Assembly (NCBI GenBank): GCA_004293445.1
Contig: RDYP01000010.1
Coordinates: forward strand, 1-64,000
From: Verrucomicrobiota bacterium
Lineage (GTDB): Bacteria; Verrucomicrobiota; Verrucomicrobiia; Verrucomicrobiales; Akkermansiaceae
Length of the DNA stretch: 64,000 bases
Direction: 5' to 3'
Each line of letters starts with the position of its first letter. Position 1 is the stretch's first letter. This document shows positions 53,325 to 62,668 of this stretch, in pieces. The notes below the pieces were generated by a model, which was not told the DNA's origin, searched no databases, and worked only from the letters and a program-made list of their open reading frames with translations. The position numbers were made by a program, and so were the translations under genes.

Positions 53325-55340
53325 TCACGGTGGAGGCAGGGTCGGCGGAACCGGGGCACCGCCCTCATTGGCGACATTGCTGACGAGAAGCGTGGAACCG
53401 CTGCGCGTGAAAAAGGAAAGCGTGTCGATCCTTGCAATCGCCTGCTGCTCGATGCGGAAGCCGTAGTCGTCGGCAATTCGGACTTGGGCACCGTCAGGCG
53501 GAGTGACGAGAACATCGTACTTCTTGCTCACCAAGTCGGGCAGGATCGTGATTCGATAGGGCTGATTCGCGGAATAATTCAGCACCGCGTCGGCCGAATA
53601 GACTTCGCCGTTACGGACATCGATCCGCCCGCTTGAATTGAATCTAACCAAGCAGGCGAGATCGCCGAATGACGTGGCGGAGTCGACATCCCCGATGCCG
53701 ACGATCCCATTTCCGGTGACCGAGGACGGCACCACGGTGAAGGAAGTTGCCGGCCACGCGGGAATCGCCAGCGAACGCCATTGGTTGGCACTCGTGTAAG
53801 GCCCGAAATCGAAGCGTTCCTCACGGACCAGGCTACTGCTCAAAGATCCCGCCCATGCGAGCGCCTTCACCGTCGTGGTCGTGGAGACCACGAAGGGACC
53901 AGTATAGATCGGCGAGGCGGCGGTCGGCGTACTCCCATTTGTCGTGTAACGGATCGTCGAGTTTGGAGTGGTGCAAGACAAGCTCACCGTGGTCGGCGAG
54001 AGGAAGAGCCCACCCGCGGGTCGCAGCTTCGGCTGGGCGACACGGGTTGCCGGAGGTGGACCACCGCCGGAGAAGTAGCTCGTCCACATTTGATGGGTAA
54101 AAGCGGGAATTCCATTGGTGCTGCCGAGGCCTCGCTTTGATCCGGATGACTCGGTAGGCCAGTAGCGCTCGATGATGTAGCGAAACATCGCCTCATGATT
54201 CCACTCGGCACGCCCCCCCATCAGAGTGACCGCGAGAACGACCCCCAGATTGGCCTGGCCATTGATGAAACGATACCCGGAGTTCTCCCATTCCGGCGAA
54301 GGACGATCGAGCCGGACAAAGGCCTGAGCCGCCCATTCGGGCTTCCCGATGCTTGATGGTGGATAGTTGGACCACGCCGCAGTGACAAAAGCGTGCTGCT
54401 GGTCTTCTTGGAAGACCGGATGGGCCGCCGCATTGCAGCGCGCCAGCATGTCCGCATTCCCCAGCGCCTTGGCGGCAACGAACATCGCCAACTTGCGGCC
54501 ATGGTTGTGACCGCCGTCAGGAGTGAAGACATAACCTCCGAGAAGAGAACCATAGACATCGATTCCCCGCTGCACGACCTCGACGAGCAGGTCCCGTTTC
54601 TCCGCATCGCTGTAGTTGAGTTGCAAGGTCAGCACCGCCTTGTTGGTCGCCTTGGAAATTTCACGACCATAGTGGGGCGTCAGCGTGTTTGCCTTGAACT
54701 CGGTATTCGCGCTGGCACCGCCTGTGAAAAGATCGATCAGCACATGCTTGGTGTCGCCATTCGTAAGACTAGCGGGCGTGGGCGATGCGGGCGTGGGGGC
54801 GAGCTTGCGAAGCACCGAATAGTCCAGTTCACTTTCATGAAACATGGGCTTGTTAGAACCATACCACGGCGGGCGGAAGCTGCCCTCGGGCGGAGCGCTG
54901 GCCAGCACGGACAGCACCGCGACCTTTGAAAGATAACCTTCGTCGTAAGCGACATGACTGATCCCGGACATCAGGGACGACCCGGGCTGCAAGGTGATCG
55001 GCAATCGCCGGGCAACATTCAGACTCTCGACATAGCGGTCTCCCTTTGACCGGGAGTCCAGTCCTTGCTGATCCTTGGTCGGATTGACCATCGAACCATG
55101 GATATCCGTCGCATCGCCGGGCGATGGATCGACCGGGGTGATCGAGGTAATGGTCACCGGACCCACCACCCACCACTCGCCATTGACGAAGCGCCCTACC
55201 GTCTTGTCGCCTTTGAAATACCAAGTGACTCCATTTTGAGAAACGGAGGTCGCCGCATGGAGCGGAGCAGTGATCAGAAGAACCGCCGATGCCAGAAGGC
55301 GCGGCAGAATCCGGGAAAAAGCTTGGATGGTAGGCAGCAT
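53325..55340 (-). CDS. Secreted EPS-locus protein with CHB_HEX-like module, catalytic activity unknown
   Basis: The 671-aa protein has a signal peptide (LLASAVLLITAPLHAA). Residues about 30-420 are a mostly helical domain (SELDYSVLRKLAP; PDGGHNHGRKLAMFVAAKAL; NSGYRFINGQANLGVVLAVTL) that resembles the alpha/alpha-barrels of polysaccharide lyases or glycosidases, although I cannot name the family. Residues about 445-510 form a chitobiase/hexosaminidase C-terminal-like module (STIRYTTNGSTPTAASPIYTGP). Residues about 515-671 form a beta-sandwich-like tail resembling concanavalin/LamG modules. Polysaccharide lyases are common in EPS loci and would trim or release product, so this is the leading guess. 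Confidence 0.6.
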   Translation of the reverse strand: MLPTIQAFSRILPRLLASAVLLITAPLHAATSVSQNGVTWYFKGDKTVGRFVNGEWWVVGPVTITSITPVDPSPGDATDIHGSMVNPTKDQQGLDSRSKGDRYVESLNVARRLPITLQPGSSLMSGISHVAYDEGYLSKVAVLSVLASAPPEGSFRPPWYGSNKPMFHESELDYSVLRKLAPTPASPTPASLTNGDTKHVLIDLFTGGASANTEFKANTLTPHYGREISKATNKAVLTLQLNYSDAEKRDLLVEVVQRGIDVYGSLLGGYVFTPDGGHNHGRKLAMFVAAKALGNADMLARCNAAAHPVFQEDQQHAFVTAAWSNYPPSSIGKPEWAAQAFVRLDRPSPEWENSGYRFINGQANLGVVLAVTLMGGRAEWNHEAMFRYIIERYWPTESSGSKRGLGSTNGIPAFTHQMWTSYFSGGGPPPATRVAQPKLRPAGGLFLSPTTVSLSCTTPNSTIRYTTNGSTPTAASPIYTGPFVVSTTTTVKALAWAGSLSSSLVREERFDFGPYTSANQWRSLAIPAWPATSFTVVPSSVTGNGIVGIGDVDSATSFGDLACLVRFNSSGRIDVRNGEVYSADAVLNYSANQPYRITILPDLVSKKYDVLVTPPDGAQVRIADDYGFRIEQQAIARIDTLSFFTRSGSTLLVSNVANEGGAPVPPTLPPP

Positions 55341-55367
55341 GAAAGTGATGGAAAAACGCCCGTGAAT

Positions 55368-56255
55368 TCAAGGATGGACCCCTTCTCGCAGGCGACTGAT
55401 CTCAAGCAGGGTTCCTGCTTGAAGGGGCTTGCGCAGAGACAACTGAAGCCGCGCGACCCTCATCGCATCCATCATGGCGCGCACGAACACCGTGACGTGA
55501 CCATGGCGAACGGCTCGGCAGAACTGGAAGAAGATGCGGGGCAGCGCAAAACCCATCGCCTGGCTCCATGGGTAACAAGACAGCGCGAGCAAAACCTGAT
55601 TGCGCGGCTTGTAAAAGGTCTGAACCCGGCTGCGTCCCGTGGTCTTGCCCTCGTGATGCAACACTTTCAGATCCGGGCAATGGAGGATGATGCCGCCCTG
55701 ATCGAGGACGCGCCAGGCGAGCTCGACCTCCTCGTAATGCATGTAAAAGATTTCCGGAAACAGCCCGGCATCGAGCAGCGCCTGCTTGCGAAAGGCATAG
55801 CCTGTCCCGCTGAAATAGCTGGTCAGGAAACGTTTGTCGGCGAAGCGATCGATCGGCACGGGATGCCACCAGCGCTCCACATCCTCGGAAATCCCGTCGG
55901 GCTTGAGAATTCGAAAGGCCAAACCCGCGGCTTTCGGATGGGCCTCGAAGGCGACCTCGACCCGTGACAACAAATAGGCATCGTCCACGGTCACATCGCT
56001 ATCGAGCCCCACGATCACATCGCCGCTGGCAGCACGAATGCCACGATTGCGGGTGACTGCAGGGCCGCCATTGCGCTCGTTCACCAGCAACTTCACGGCC
56101 GGAAAGGCGCGACGAATCGCTTCGACACTATCGTCAGAAGAGCCGTCATCGACGACGATGATTTCAAAATCGACGCCTTCTTGACGATCGAGCCCATCGA
56201 GCAGCCTGAGGATGGCGTCCCGACGATTGTAACTGGGGATGACGATGCTGATCAT
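55368..56255 (-). CDS. Family-2 glycosyltransferase
   Basis: The 295-aa protein starts MISIVIPSYNRRDAILRLL and has FEIIVVDDGSSDDSVEA (about 29-45), GLDSDVTVDDAYLLSR (DxD region, about 92-107) and an acidic/aromatic YEEVELAWRVLDQG block (about 175-188). It is a soluble or membrane-associated sugar transferase; rhamnosyl transfer is plausible but not shown. ATG 56255 is chosen over 56288. Confidence 0.88.
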   Translation of the reverse strand: MISIVIPSYNRRDAILRLLDGLDRQEGVDFEIIVVDDGSSDDSVEAIRRAFPAVKLLVNERNGGPAVTRNRGIRAASGDVIVGLDSDVTVDDAYLLSRVEVAFEAHPKAAGLAFRILKPDGISEDVERWWHPVPIDRFADKRFLTSYFSGTGYAFRKQALLDAGLFPEIFYMHYEEVELAWRVLDQGGIILHCPDLKVLHHEGKTTGRSRVQTFYKPRNQVLLALSCYPWSQAMGFALPRIFFQFCRAVRHGHVTVFVRAMMDAMRVARLQLSLRKPLQAGTLLEISRLREGVHP

Positions 56256-56294
56256 TCCGGAGATGATTTGAGAGAGGGCTCCCGCCAAAAGGTT

Positions 56295-57239
56295 TCAGCC
56301 GACGATGCGATCGGAGTAGCCCTGCAACCACTGATCACGTTTTTGCCACAAGGTTTGCCAGCGACCGGCGCTGTCGTTCTTACCGCGGGAGGCCCCCAGC
56401 TTGCTGATCGCCGCGCGCAGGCCTGTACCGGTGGCGAGGAAAAACAGGCCGAGCCACTGCGCGGGACCGGTCCAGTGCATTCTGACCAAACTGGCCTTGC
56501 CACGATAGAGAAGCAGGGTCTTGTGAACCGGAGTGTCCGAGCAGGCACCGACCTCGTGGATCAAGGTCGCCTGTGGGCAGATCACGGGCCGATACCCGGC
56601 GCGATGGGCCCGCATCGCAAGGTCCGCGTCCTCTCCATACATGAAGTAACGCTCGTCCAGTCCGCCGAGCTTTTTCCAGACGGCGAGCGGCGAAAGCAGG
56701 AAGCAACCAGTGATCACTCCGACCTCGCGTACGGTGTCACGCTGCCACGTGCCGAGGGATTCCGGGTCCAGCCAGCGACTGCGCGGAGCCAGGGTGGTCA
56801 GGCCGAATGCGAACAAGGTCATGCTCCACAAAGTCGGGAGGCCCCAGCAAGAGGAAGGCTCCAGACTACCATCCGGACGCAAGGTGCGCCCGCCATAAAG
56901 CCCGTGGTTCGGATTTGCACGAGCAAACGCGACCACCTCGTCCACCGCGTGATCGAGAATCACCGTGTCGGGGTTCAGCAGCAGCACGAACTCCGCGTCC
57001 GCATGCTTCACTCCCAAATTCACGCCAGCGGCGAATCCAAGGTTGGTTCCCGGCAGGACCAGTTGAACCGCCGGAAAATGGACGCGGATGAATTCAACCG
57101 TTCCATCGCGGGAATCGTTATCAACCACGATGACCTGCTGATTCACGGATTTCCTCTGCGCGAAAACGCTCTCGAGGCAGGCCCCGATGTGATCCTCGGA
57201 GTTGTAGGACACGATGACTATGGCGACGTCGGCTTTCAT
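56295..57239 (-). CDS. Family-2 glycosyltransferase (rhamnosyltransferase-like)
   Basis: The 314-aa protein starts MKADVAIVIVSYNSEDHIGAC and has QVIVVDNDSRDGTVE (about 34-48), LLLNPDTVI (about 91-99, DxD-like NPD) and MYGEDADLAMRAHRAGY (about 210-226), the pattern of WbbL-type rhamnosyltransferases. Its start overlaps the stop of the upstream acyltransferase by 4 bp (ATGA), and a C6 tract that also encodes the last codons of that gene ends one base before the ATG. Confidence 0.9.
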   Translation of the reverse strand: MKADVAIVIVSYNSEDHIGACLESVFAQRKSVNQQVIVVDNDSRDGTVEFIRVHFPAVQLVLPGTNLGFAAGVNLGVKHADAEFVLLLNPDTVILDHAVDEVVAFARANPNHGLYGGRTLRPDGSLEPSSCWGLPTLWSMTLFAFGLTTLAPRSRWLDPESLGTWQRDTVREVGVITGCFLLSPLAVWKKLGGLDERYFMYGEDADLAMRAHRAGYRPVICPQATLIHEVGACSDTPVHKTLLLYRGKASLVRMHWTGPAQWLGLFFLATGTGLRAAISKLGASRGKNDSAGRWQTLWQKRDQWLQGYSDRIVG

Positions 57240-57787
57240 TGGGGGGATTGAGGAGGTGCGGGCACCCGTTTTCCGATGGCTCGAGCAGGCACACCTGCAG
57301 CAATGGTGCCGGGGGGAAGATCTTTGGTGACAACAGCACCAGCTCCGACAATGCAGCCGTCGCCGATGCTCACACCCGCGGTGACCACGACCCGGGCACC
57401 AAGCCAGACATCATTGCCGATGCGGATATCGCGTTCCTCTTTCGCCTGCTCGCGGAAGGGCTTGCCAGCCTCGAAGCGGTAATCGGATGCGGTGAGGAAA
57501 ACCTCCGGCGCGAGGGATACGAAATCGCCCAAAACGATCCGGCCCGTAGAATCTCCCGCCCACAAGTAGCAGCGCTCGCCGAGATGGCAGCCACGCCCCA
57601 TCGAGATCCGCTCGCCGTTGCGGAAAGAGACATTCGGCGCGATGCCAGTGCCCGAACCGCAGATGATCTTGCGGCGCTCGCGGACGTGACTGTAGCCCGC
57701 ATAGTGAATCAAACGGAGGACGTGGAGGTAGGAACGGGGGTCGATGATTGACCACACGGCGCCGACAATTTTCGCAATCCGAGACAT
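57236..57787 (-). CDS. WcaF-like O-acetyltransferase (left-handed beta-helix)
   Basis: The 183-aa protein shows hexapeptide-repeat turns (ISMGRGCHLGERCYLW; IVLGDFVSLAPEVFL; IRIGNDVWLGARVVVTAGVSIG shown in part: GARVVVTAGVSIGDG; CIVGAGAVVTKDLPPG) of trimeric acyltransferases. Such enzymes O-acetylate sugars of exopolysaccharides using acetyl-CoA. It starts 5 bp after the PssE-like gene stop. Confidence 0.87.
   Translation of the reverse strand: MSRIAKIVGAVWSIIDPRSYLHVLRLIHYAGYSHVRERRKIICGSGTGIAPNVSFRNGERISMGRGCHLGERCYLWAGDSTGRIVLGDFVSLAPEVFLTASDYRFEAGKPFREQAKEERDIRIGNDVWLGARVVVTAGVSIGDGCIVGAGAVVTKDLPPGTIAAGVPARAIGKRVPAPPQSPQ
57241..57246 (-). promoter_or_regulatory. C6 tract upstream of the rhamnosyltransferase-like GT2 gene
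   Basis: CCCCCC on the minus strand ends one base before ATG 57239 and lies within the last codons (Ser-Pro-Gln) of the upstream acyltransferase. Confidence 0.55.
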
Positions 57788-57792
57788 AACGA

Positions 57793-58284
57793 TCAGCTCC
57801 GCTGCCCTCCTTGAAAAATGAATTCACGGATACCCTCGACCAGTCCGCCCGATGCATGGGACGCGATGACCGCGCGCGCTTGCAGGCTGTCGATCCTGTC
57901 CAACTGCTCGCGCAATTCCACCTCATCAAAGGCCACATTCACGTTGCCGAGCGCCATCATCCGACGCGCGGTAGCCGTCTGGTGTTCATTGCGATGCTCA
58001 CCGAGGCTCGCTTTTTTCGGCATCACGAGGATCGGCTTTCCGTGAAGCAGAGCGGAGAGGATCGTGCCCATTCCGGCATGACCGATGATCAAGGTCGCGC
58101 GGGCGAATCGCTCTTTAAATTCGACCGGCTCCAGGAACTCCACGAACGCTATGTGACTCGGCTGCCAGCCTCCCTCGCCGATCTGCGCGAAAACATCGCG
58201 GCGACCGGTCTCACCAGCCCAGCGATCGATGACCCGCACCATTCGATCGAATGGCTGATCGGTACCCACAGTGATGAAAATCAT
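57793..58284 (-). CDS. PssE-like (Alg13/GT28 C-terminal) glycosyltransferase subunit
   Basis: The 163-aa protein starts MIFITVGTDQPFDRMVRVID and has the UDP-sugar-binding block ATLIIGHAGMGTILSALLHGKPILVMP (in part: GHAGMGTILSALLHGKPI, about 78-95), the GT28 C-terminal signature. It is half of a split glycosyltransferase, the other half being the PssD-like protein whose gene overlaps it by 4 bp (ATGA). It provides the donor-binding side. Confidence 0.9.
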   Translation of the reverse strand: MIFITVGTDQPFDRMVRVIDRWAGETGRRDVFAQIGEGGWQPSHIAFVEFLEPVEFKERFARATLIIGHAGMGTILSALLHGKPILVMPKKASLGEHRNEHQTATARRMMALGNVNVAFDEVELREQLDRIDSLQARAVIASHASGGLVEGIREFIFQGGQRS

Positions 58285-58739
58285 AAGACGTTCCCGAAAC
58301 AGTTGGGGCCACCTTCGCGGGCAAGATGGGGCCATTGAGTGAGCCACAGGTCAGCGCAAGAGCGCGCCTGAGCTCCCGACATCGAAAGCTCTTCAGCATT
58401 GGCAATGCTATCGACCCAGATGGTGCGGATGCCAAGAAGCCGACCGATTTTTAACGCGAAAAAACCCGGTGCCGCACCAGTCGAAATCACCACGTCGGGA
58501 CGTTCGCGGCGAAGTAGCGAAAAGATGCTCCAGGCGGAACGCAGCAGTCGCAGTTTGTTGGATCGATTCGCATCAATGATCACGTGGAAAGGCGCGCCCC
58601 CCACGTCCGCTCGGTAGCCTTCCTTCGCTGTGGCAAAGACGACATCGCATCCTTCGAAGGCTGGCCGCAAGCGAAGCAGCTGCACCCAATGACCACCTCC
58701 TGAGGCGATCGCCAGAACTTTTGGTCGGATCCTCGACAT
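58281..58739 (-). CDS. PssD-like (Alg14) glycosyltransferase subunit
   Basis: The 152-aa protein starts MSRIRPKVLAIASGGGHWVQ and contains RPDVVISTGAAPGFFALKIGR (in part: VVISTGAAPGFFALKIG, about 81-97) and WVDSIANAEELSMSG, as in Alg14/PssD/EpsE-type membrane-recruiting subunits. It pairs with the overlapping PssE-like gene to transfer the second sugar onto the lipid carrier. Confidence 0.9.
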   Translation of the reverse strand: MSRIRPKVLAIASGGGHWVQLLRLRPAFEGCDVVFATAKEGYRADVGGAPFHVIIDANRSNKLRLLRSAWSIFSLLRRERPDVVISTGAAPGFFALKIGRLLGIRTIWVDSIANAEELSMSGAQARSCADLWLTQWPHLAREGGPNCFGNVL

Positions 58740-58747
58740 CGCTTTTC

Positions 58748-58752
58748 GGGGG
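58748..58752 (-). promoter_or_regulatory. C5 tract upstream of the PssD-like gene
   Basis: Minus-strand GTTTTCCCCCGAAAAGCG precedes ATG 58739; the C5 ends 8 bases before the start. Confidence 0.55.
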
Positions 58753-58757
58753 AAAAC

Positions 58758-60203
58758 TCAGGACGCACCACGGCCGAAAAGAACGGCAGGCACCGTCTTG
58801 ACCAAAATTTTAAGATCGAGCCAAATCGACCAGTTCTCGATGTACTCGCTGTCCATCTCCATCCAGCGCTCGAAGGTCGTGTTACTGCGGCCGCTGATCT
58901 GCCAGACGCAGGTAATGCCCGGCTTCACCGAAAGCCGCTTGCGGAAGAGCCACTCGTAACGCTTCACCTCATCCGGCAAGGGCGGACGAGGCCCCACCAG
59001 ACTCATTTCACCGCTCAATACGTTGAACAACTGCGGCAGTTCGTCGATGCTCGTCTTACGGATAAAGCGGCCGATCCGGGTGATGCGAGGATCATTCTTC
59101 ATCTTGAAGGCCGGCCCGTCGGCGATCTCGTTCAAATGGGCCAGCTCCTTCTTCTTCTCCTCGGCATCGATCACCATCGAGCGGAACTTGTAGATCCGGA
59201 ATCGACGCTGATTCATGCCCACCCGATCTTGGGCAAACAGAACAGGCCCAGGACTGGTTGCTTTGATCAAGATCGCCACCACAACCATCAGTGGCGCGAG
59301 CACAATGATCGCCGCGAAGGAAAGCCCTGCATCGACCACCCGCTTGGCAAGCAACTGAAGCAACATCTGTTCGCGGAACAGAGTGACCACGTGCTCTCCT
59401 TCGAACTCCTCAAGGTGCAAGCTCCGGAACAAGGTGCCATCGTGCAACTCCGGCATCAACCGCACCACCACACCAAGATCACGGGCGTGCTGGACCACCT
59501 TGACGATATCGCTGAAGCGAGATTCAACCGGCAGGCAGACAATCATCTCATCAACCCGCTCGCGTTTGAGAGCAGCTTGGAGGTCCGAAAGATCACCAAC
59601 CACTTCGCCACGGCTCTCAGGGTCGGACAACCATGCCTCGCGGGCTTGCTGGGTCTCGGCAACAAAGCCAACGATCTTGTATCCGAGCTCCGGTCGAACT
59701 TCGATCTTCGAGACGACCTCCCGGGCGCGGGCATTGGCTCCGATCACCAGCAGAAATCGGTAGTTGTATCCAGAGCGGCGAGCTCGCATGAGGGTCACCC
59801 GCAACAACAAGCGACTGATCACACCAACGCCGGTAACCACCGCCCAGAAGATCAGGATATTCGCAGAATTGATACTGCGGACCGAAAACACCGCGCTGAC
59901 GGCGATCAACCAGAACGAAGCCAGGGTGGTCGCCTTGGCCAGATCCTTGAGCTGGGTCTTGAACGCAACAAAACGGTCCGCCCGATAGCGAATGCAATAG
60001 GCGAAAATCCCAACCCATCCCAAGGCGAGCAGCAGCAATCCGACCGTATCGACCATCCGATATGTCGCTTGGGCGGCGTGGGAACTTCCGCGGAGAACAA
60101 TCTCTGGTCGAAAGTAAACGATCAGCGCCGCCGCGGCGACCAGAACGATCTGGTCCAACATGCGGAAGCTATGAATAAGCACCTTGTGCCTCAAACGAAT
60201 CAT
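58758..60203 (-). CDS. Polyprenyl-phosphate sugar-1-phosphate transferase (WbaP/WcaJ-like)
   Basis: The 481-aa protein has four N-terminal membrane helices, a CoA-binding-like Rossmann region (about 145-240, [15 protein letters not shown]), a fifth helix and the C-terminal PGT domain with [58 protein letters not shown] (in part: [12 protein letters not shown]) and [14 protein letters not shown]. It starts EPS repeat-unit synthesis by loading a sugar phosphate on undecaprenyl phosphate. ATG 60203 is preferred over the open frame to 60497. Confidence 0.95.
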   Translation of the reverse strand: MIRLRHKVLIHSFRMLDQIVLVAAAALIVYFRPEIVLRGSSHAAQATYRMVDTVGLLLLALGWVGIFAYCIRYRADRFVAFKTQLKDLAKATTLASFWLIAVSAVFSVRSINSANILIFWAVVTGVGVISRLLLRVTLMRARRSGYNYRFLLVIGANARAREVVSKIEVRPELGYKIVGFVAETQQAREAWLSDPESRGEVVGDLSDLQAALKRERVDEMIVCLPVESRFSDIVKVVQHARDLGVVVRLMPELHDGTLFRSLHLEEFEGEHVVTLFREQMLLQLLAKRVVDAGLSFAAIIVLAPLMVVVAILIKATSPGPVLFAQDRVGMNQRRFRIYKFRSMVIDAEEKKKELAHLNEIADGPAFKMKNDPRITRIGRFIRKTSIDELPQLFNVLSGEMSLVGPRPPLPDEVKRYEWLFRKRLSVKPGITCVWQISGRSNTTFERWMEMDSEYIENWSIWLDLKILVKTVPAVLFGRGAS

Positions 60204-60204
60204 T

Positions 60205-60229
60205 GGGGGGGGGCGGCGGGGGGAGGGGG
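60205..60229 (-). promoter_or_regulatory. Triple C tract (C5, C6, C9) upstream of the initiating transferase
   Basis: On the minus strand C5 (60225-60229), C6 (60218-60223) and C9 (60205-60213) follow one another, the last ending one base before ATG 60203. It is the densest such array in the window. Confidence 0.65.
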
Positions 60230-60261
60230 AAGACGCCGGCGGACGCTCTAGCGGATAGGAT

Positions 60262-60302
60262 ACTTTGACAAGACAGATCTTGAAAGATGGCAACTTTGAC
60301 AA
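60262..60302. repeat. Direct repeat pair in the gap before the initiating transferase
   Basis: ACTTTGACAA occurs at 60262-60271 and 60293-60302, starts 31 bp apart (about three helical turns). On the minus strand it reads TTGTCAAAGT, about 60-100 bp before ATG 60203. It could be a regulator site or contain a -35-like element. Confidence 0.5.
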
Positions 60303-60397
60303 CTTGCGACTGCGATTTCTGATGACTCGGAATCGTCGCCAAAAGATGCCATGAAGATCATGCGACGTGGAGAAGCACGGAGAATGCCGATTTCCGA

Positions 60398-62665
60398 TCA
60401 AGCATCGCCACCCAGCCACCGAGGGACGTGGTTGCGGGCCTTGTTGAAGACGCAGGCGACATCGGCGCGGCCTTTGACCAGTTCCGAATAGCCCCACTTT
60501 AGGGTCTCGCGATCGGTATCTTCGCCATCAATCACCAAGAGCACCTTGTCCATCAATCCCGCCATCGAGAGGGTCGGACTGGTTGGCCCCATCGGCGGCA
60601 TGTCGAAGATGACATAATCGAAATCGCTCGCGCGGAAATGAGGCAGGATCTCGTAAAGATGCATCGGACCGAAGGCGGTCGCGCCGGCCTCCGGCTTGCG
60701 GGCTGCGGCACTGGCAAGATAGAGATTCTGACTGCCCTCCTTGAAGCGGGCGTTGCGGGCCGCCTGCAAGGCGCTGACCAGGGAGTGGAGCGGCTTTTTG
60801 CCGAACATCGGATTATCGTCCGGATACTCCGAACTGAGATCGACCAGCAGCACCTTGGCGCCATTGATTTCGGAGAAGGCTTTGGCGAGGCCTGATGCGA
60901 TGGTCGAGGTTCCCGCGCCGGCAGACAATCCGGTCACTGCCATCATCTTCGGCTTGTGGGTCATGTTGTTGACCTGGAAGTTGAAGACGATCCGATCGCG
61001 AATGGCCTCTGAATAGGTCTCGATGAAATGACCCCTCGGTCGTGGTCCCGACCGCATGGATCCTCGTCCTCGGACCGCAGCCAAAGCGCTGGTCTTGCGA
61101 TTCGGCTTCTCCCCCTCGCCCGATTCTGGATCAGCCGAAATCAAAGCCACCCCGCGGTCGTTGGGCGAGACATACGGAATCGAAAGCATGAGCGGCAAAT
61201 TGAATCGTGCTTCGATTTCTTTCGGTCGCTTGACCCGCCGGTCGATGACGAGCTCGATGAGGAGGGCAAGCCCGATTCCGACTGCAAAGCCTGCACCGGC
61301 CAGACCGAAGATCACCTTCTTCACCGTCGCGCTGAAAGTCTTCACCGGTGTGGATGGCTCCTGAACGACCCGGATATTTGGCATCCGCGAAGGGTCGAGG
61401 AGGGTGCGATCGACGCGCGCTTTTTTCAGCTTCGATTCCAAAAGACGGTATTCGCCGTCTTCCATTTCCTTTCGCCGTTCGAGATCGGAAATTTTCAAAC
61501 TCGCCTCCGACAATTGGGTGAAGCGGGTTTCCTGAGCAGCGAGGTGCTCCTTGTAGACCTTGAACTTGGCGCTGATTTCGCGAAGTTTGGCCCGCTCTTG
61601 CTCGAAGAGATCCAGCGGATCCACCGCTTCGCTACCGGCACTCAAAGCCACCCGGGAAACCAGCCCCGGATTCTTTTGCACGAGCTGCTGCTTCAGTGTT
61701 CTCACCTCGCGGATGTCGCGACGAATGCGGGAGATCCGCGGGTTATCCTCTCGAAACTTGGCGCTCAGCTCAAAGTCCTGCTTCTGCAACAACTTCAATT
61801 TTTCGGAAAGCTCGGTGTAGAGCTCGATGTCCGCCGCCGCCGAACGCGTACCCACCACGGCGGCTTCGCGTTCGCGATCGGTCTCAGCTCGTTCGCTCGA
61901 CTGCACACCGAGCTGCTTCTCCATGTCCTCGACCCGCGAAGTTTGCGATGCCAATTCGGCCTCGCTGATCAGCAACCCCTGCCGCGTGAGATCGCGCTGG
62001 GTGGCGAGCGATACGAGTTCTTCCTGCAGAGAGATGATTCCCGCCTGGGTCTTGAGTCGATTCAGCTCACCCTCGGTCTGCCGCAGGCGATTCCCCACTT
62101 CTTCCGCCTGCGCCGCAACGGTTTCAAAGGCGCCAACAGAGCGGTGGATCTCGAGGTGCTTCTGAAAGTACGACTTCACCACTTCGCGCAGCACGTCCTG
62201 AGTGAGTTGGGAATCGCCGCTGCGATAGGAAAGATACACGACACTGCTGCCCTTGCTGGCCGGATTCACCTGCATGCCGAGCTGAATGAATGATGCCGCA
62301 TCCGATACCGCTGTGGGGCCGTTGTAGCCGACAATCCGCTCCACCCCAACCGCTTTGGCCACGTCCGCGGCCAAGTCACCGCTGCGCAGGATTTCCATTT
62401 CAGTGGTGATCACTTGATCGCCGGAACGCCCCCCGGTCGCAAGCTGCGTCTCATGATCATCGACGACGCCGCGCTGAAGCACGTAATTGATCAGGAGATT
62501 GGCTTGAGATTCGTAATACGGAGTTCTGAAAAGATAGACCACCAGAGCGGCAAGCAATCCAATGCCCCCACTGATCAGAATCTTCCACTTGTGCTTGAAC
62601 AGCACGTAAATCACGTCCTGCAGGCCAAGGGCGGGCGCGGCACCATTTGTCTCAGACTTTTTCAT
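60398..62665 (-). CDS. Wzc-like chain-length protein with degenerate tyrosine-kinase domain
   Basis: The 755-aa protein has two membrane helices (about 33-50 and about 445-465) around a Wzz domain and long coiled coil (about 190-440), then a cytosolic P-loop-like domain (about 570-755). Compared with active BY-kinases the Walker A is GLSAGAGTSTIASG (no Lys), Walker A' reads LLVDLSSEYP (no DxD), Walker B is VIFDMPPMGP, and the C-terminus (KARNHVPRWLGGDA) has no tyrosine cluster. It probably still controls export and chain length but is unlikely to phosphorylate itself. The C8 leader lies 3 bases before ATG 62665. Confidence 0.9.
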   Translation of the reverse strand: MKKSETNGAAPALGLQDVIYVLFKHKWKILISGGIGLLAALVVYLFRTPYYESQANLLINYVLQRGVVDDHETQLATGGRSGDQVITTEMEILRSGDLAADVAKAVGVERIVGYNGPTAVSDAASFIQLGMQVNPASKGSSVVYLSYRSGDSQLTQDVLREVVKSYFQKHLEIHRSVGAFETVAAQAEEVGNRLRQTEGELNRLKTQAGIISLQEELVSLATQRDLTRQGLLISEAELASQTSRVEDMEKQLGVQSSERAETDREREAAVVGTRSAAADIELYTELSEKLKLLQKQDFELSAKFREDNPRISRIRRDIREVRTLKQQLVQKNPGLVSRVALSAGSEAVDPLDLFEQERAKLREISAKFKVYKEHLAAQETRFTQLSEASLKISDLERRKEMEDGEYRLLESKLKKARVDRTLLDPSRMPNIRVVQEPSTPVKTFSATVKKVIFGLAGAGFAVGIGLALLIELVIDRRVKRPKEIEARFNLPLMLSIPYVSPNDRGVALISADPESGEGEKPNRKTSALAAVRGRGSMRSGPRPRGHFIETYSEAIRDRIVFNFQVNNMTHKPKMMAVTGLSAGAGTSTIASGLAKAFSEINGAKVLLVDLSSEYPDDNPMFGKKPLHSLVSALQAARNARFKEGSQNLYLASAAARKPEAGATAFGPMHLYEILPHFRASDFDYVIFDMPPMGPTSPTLSMAGLMDKVLLVIDGEDTDRETLKWGYSELVKGRADVACVFNKARNHVPRWLGGDA

Positions 62666-62668
62666 TGC

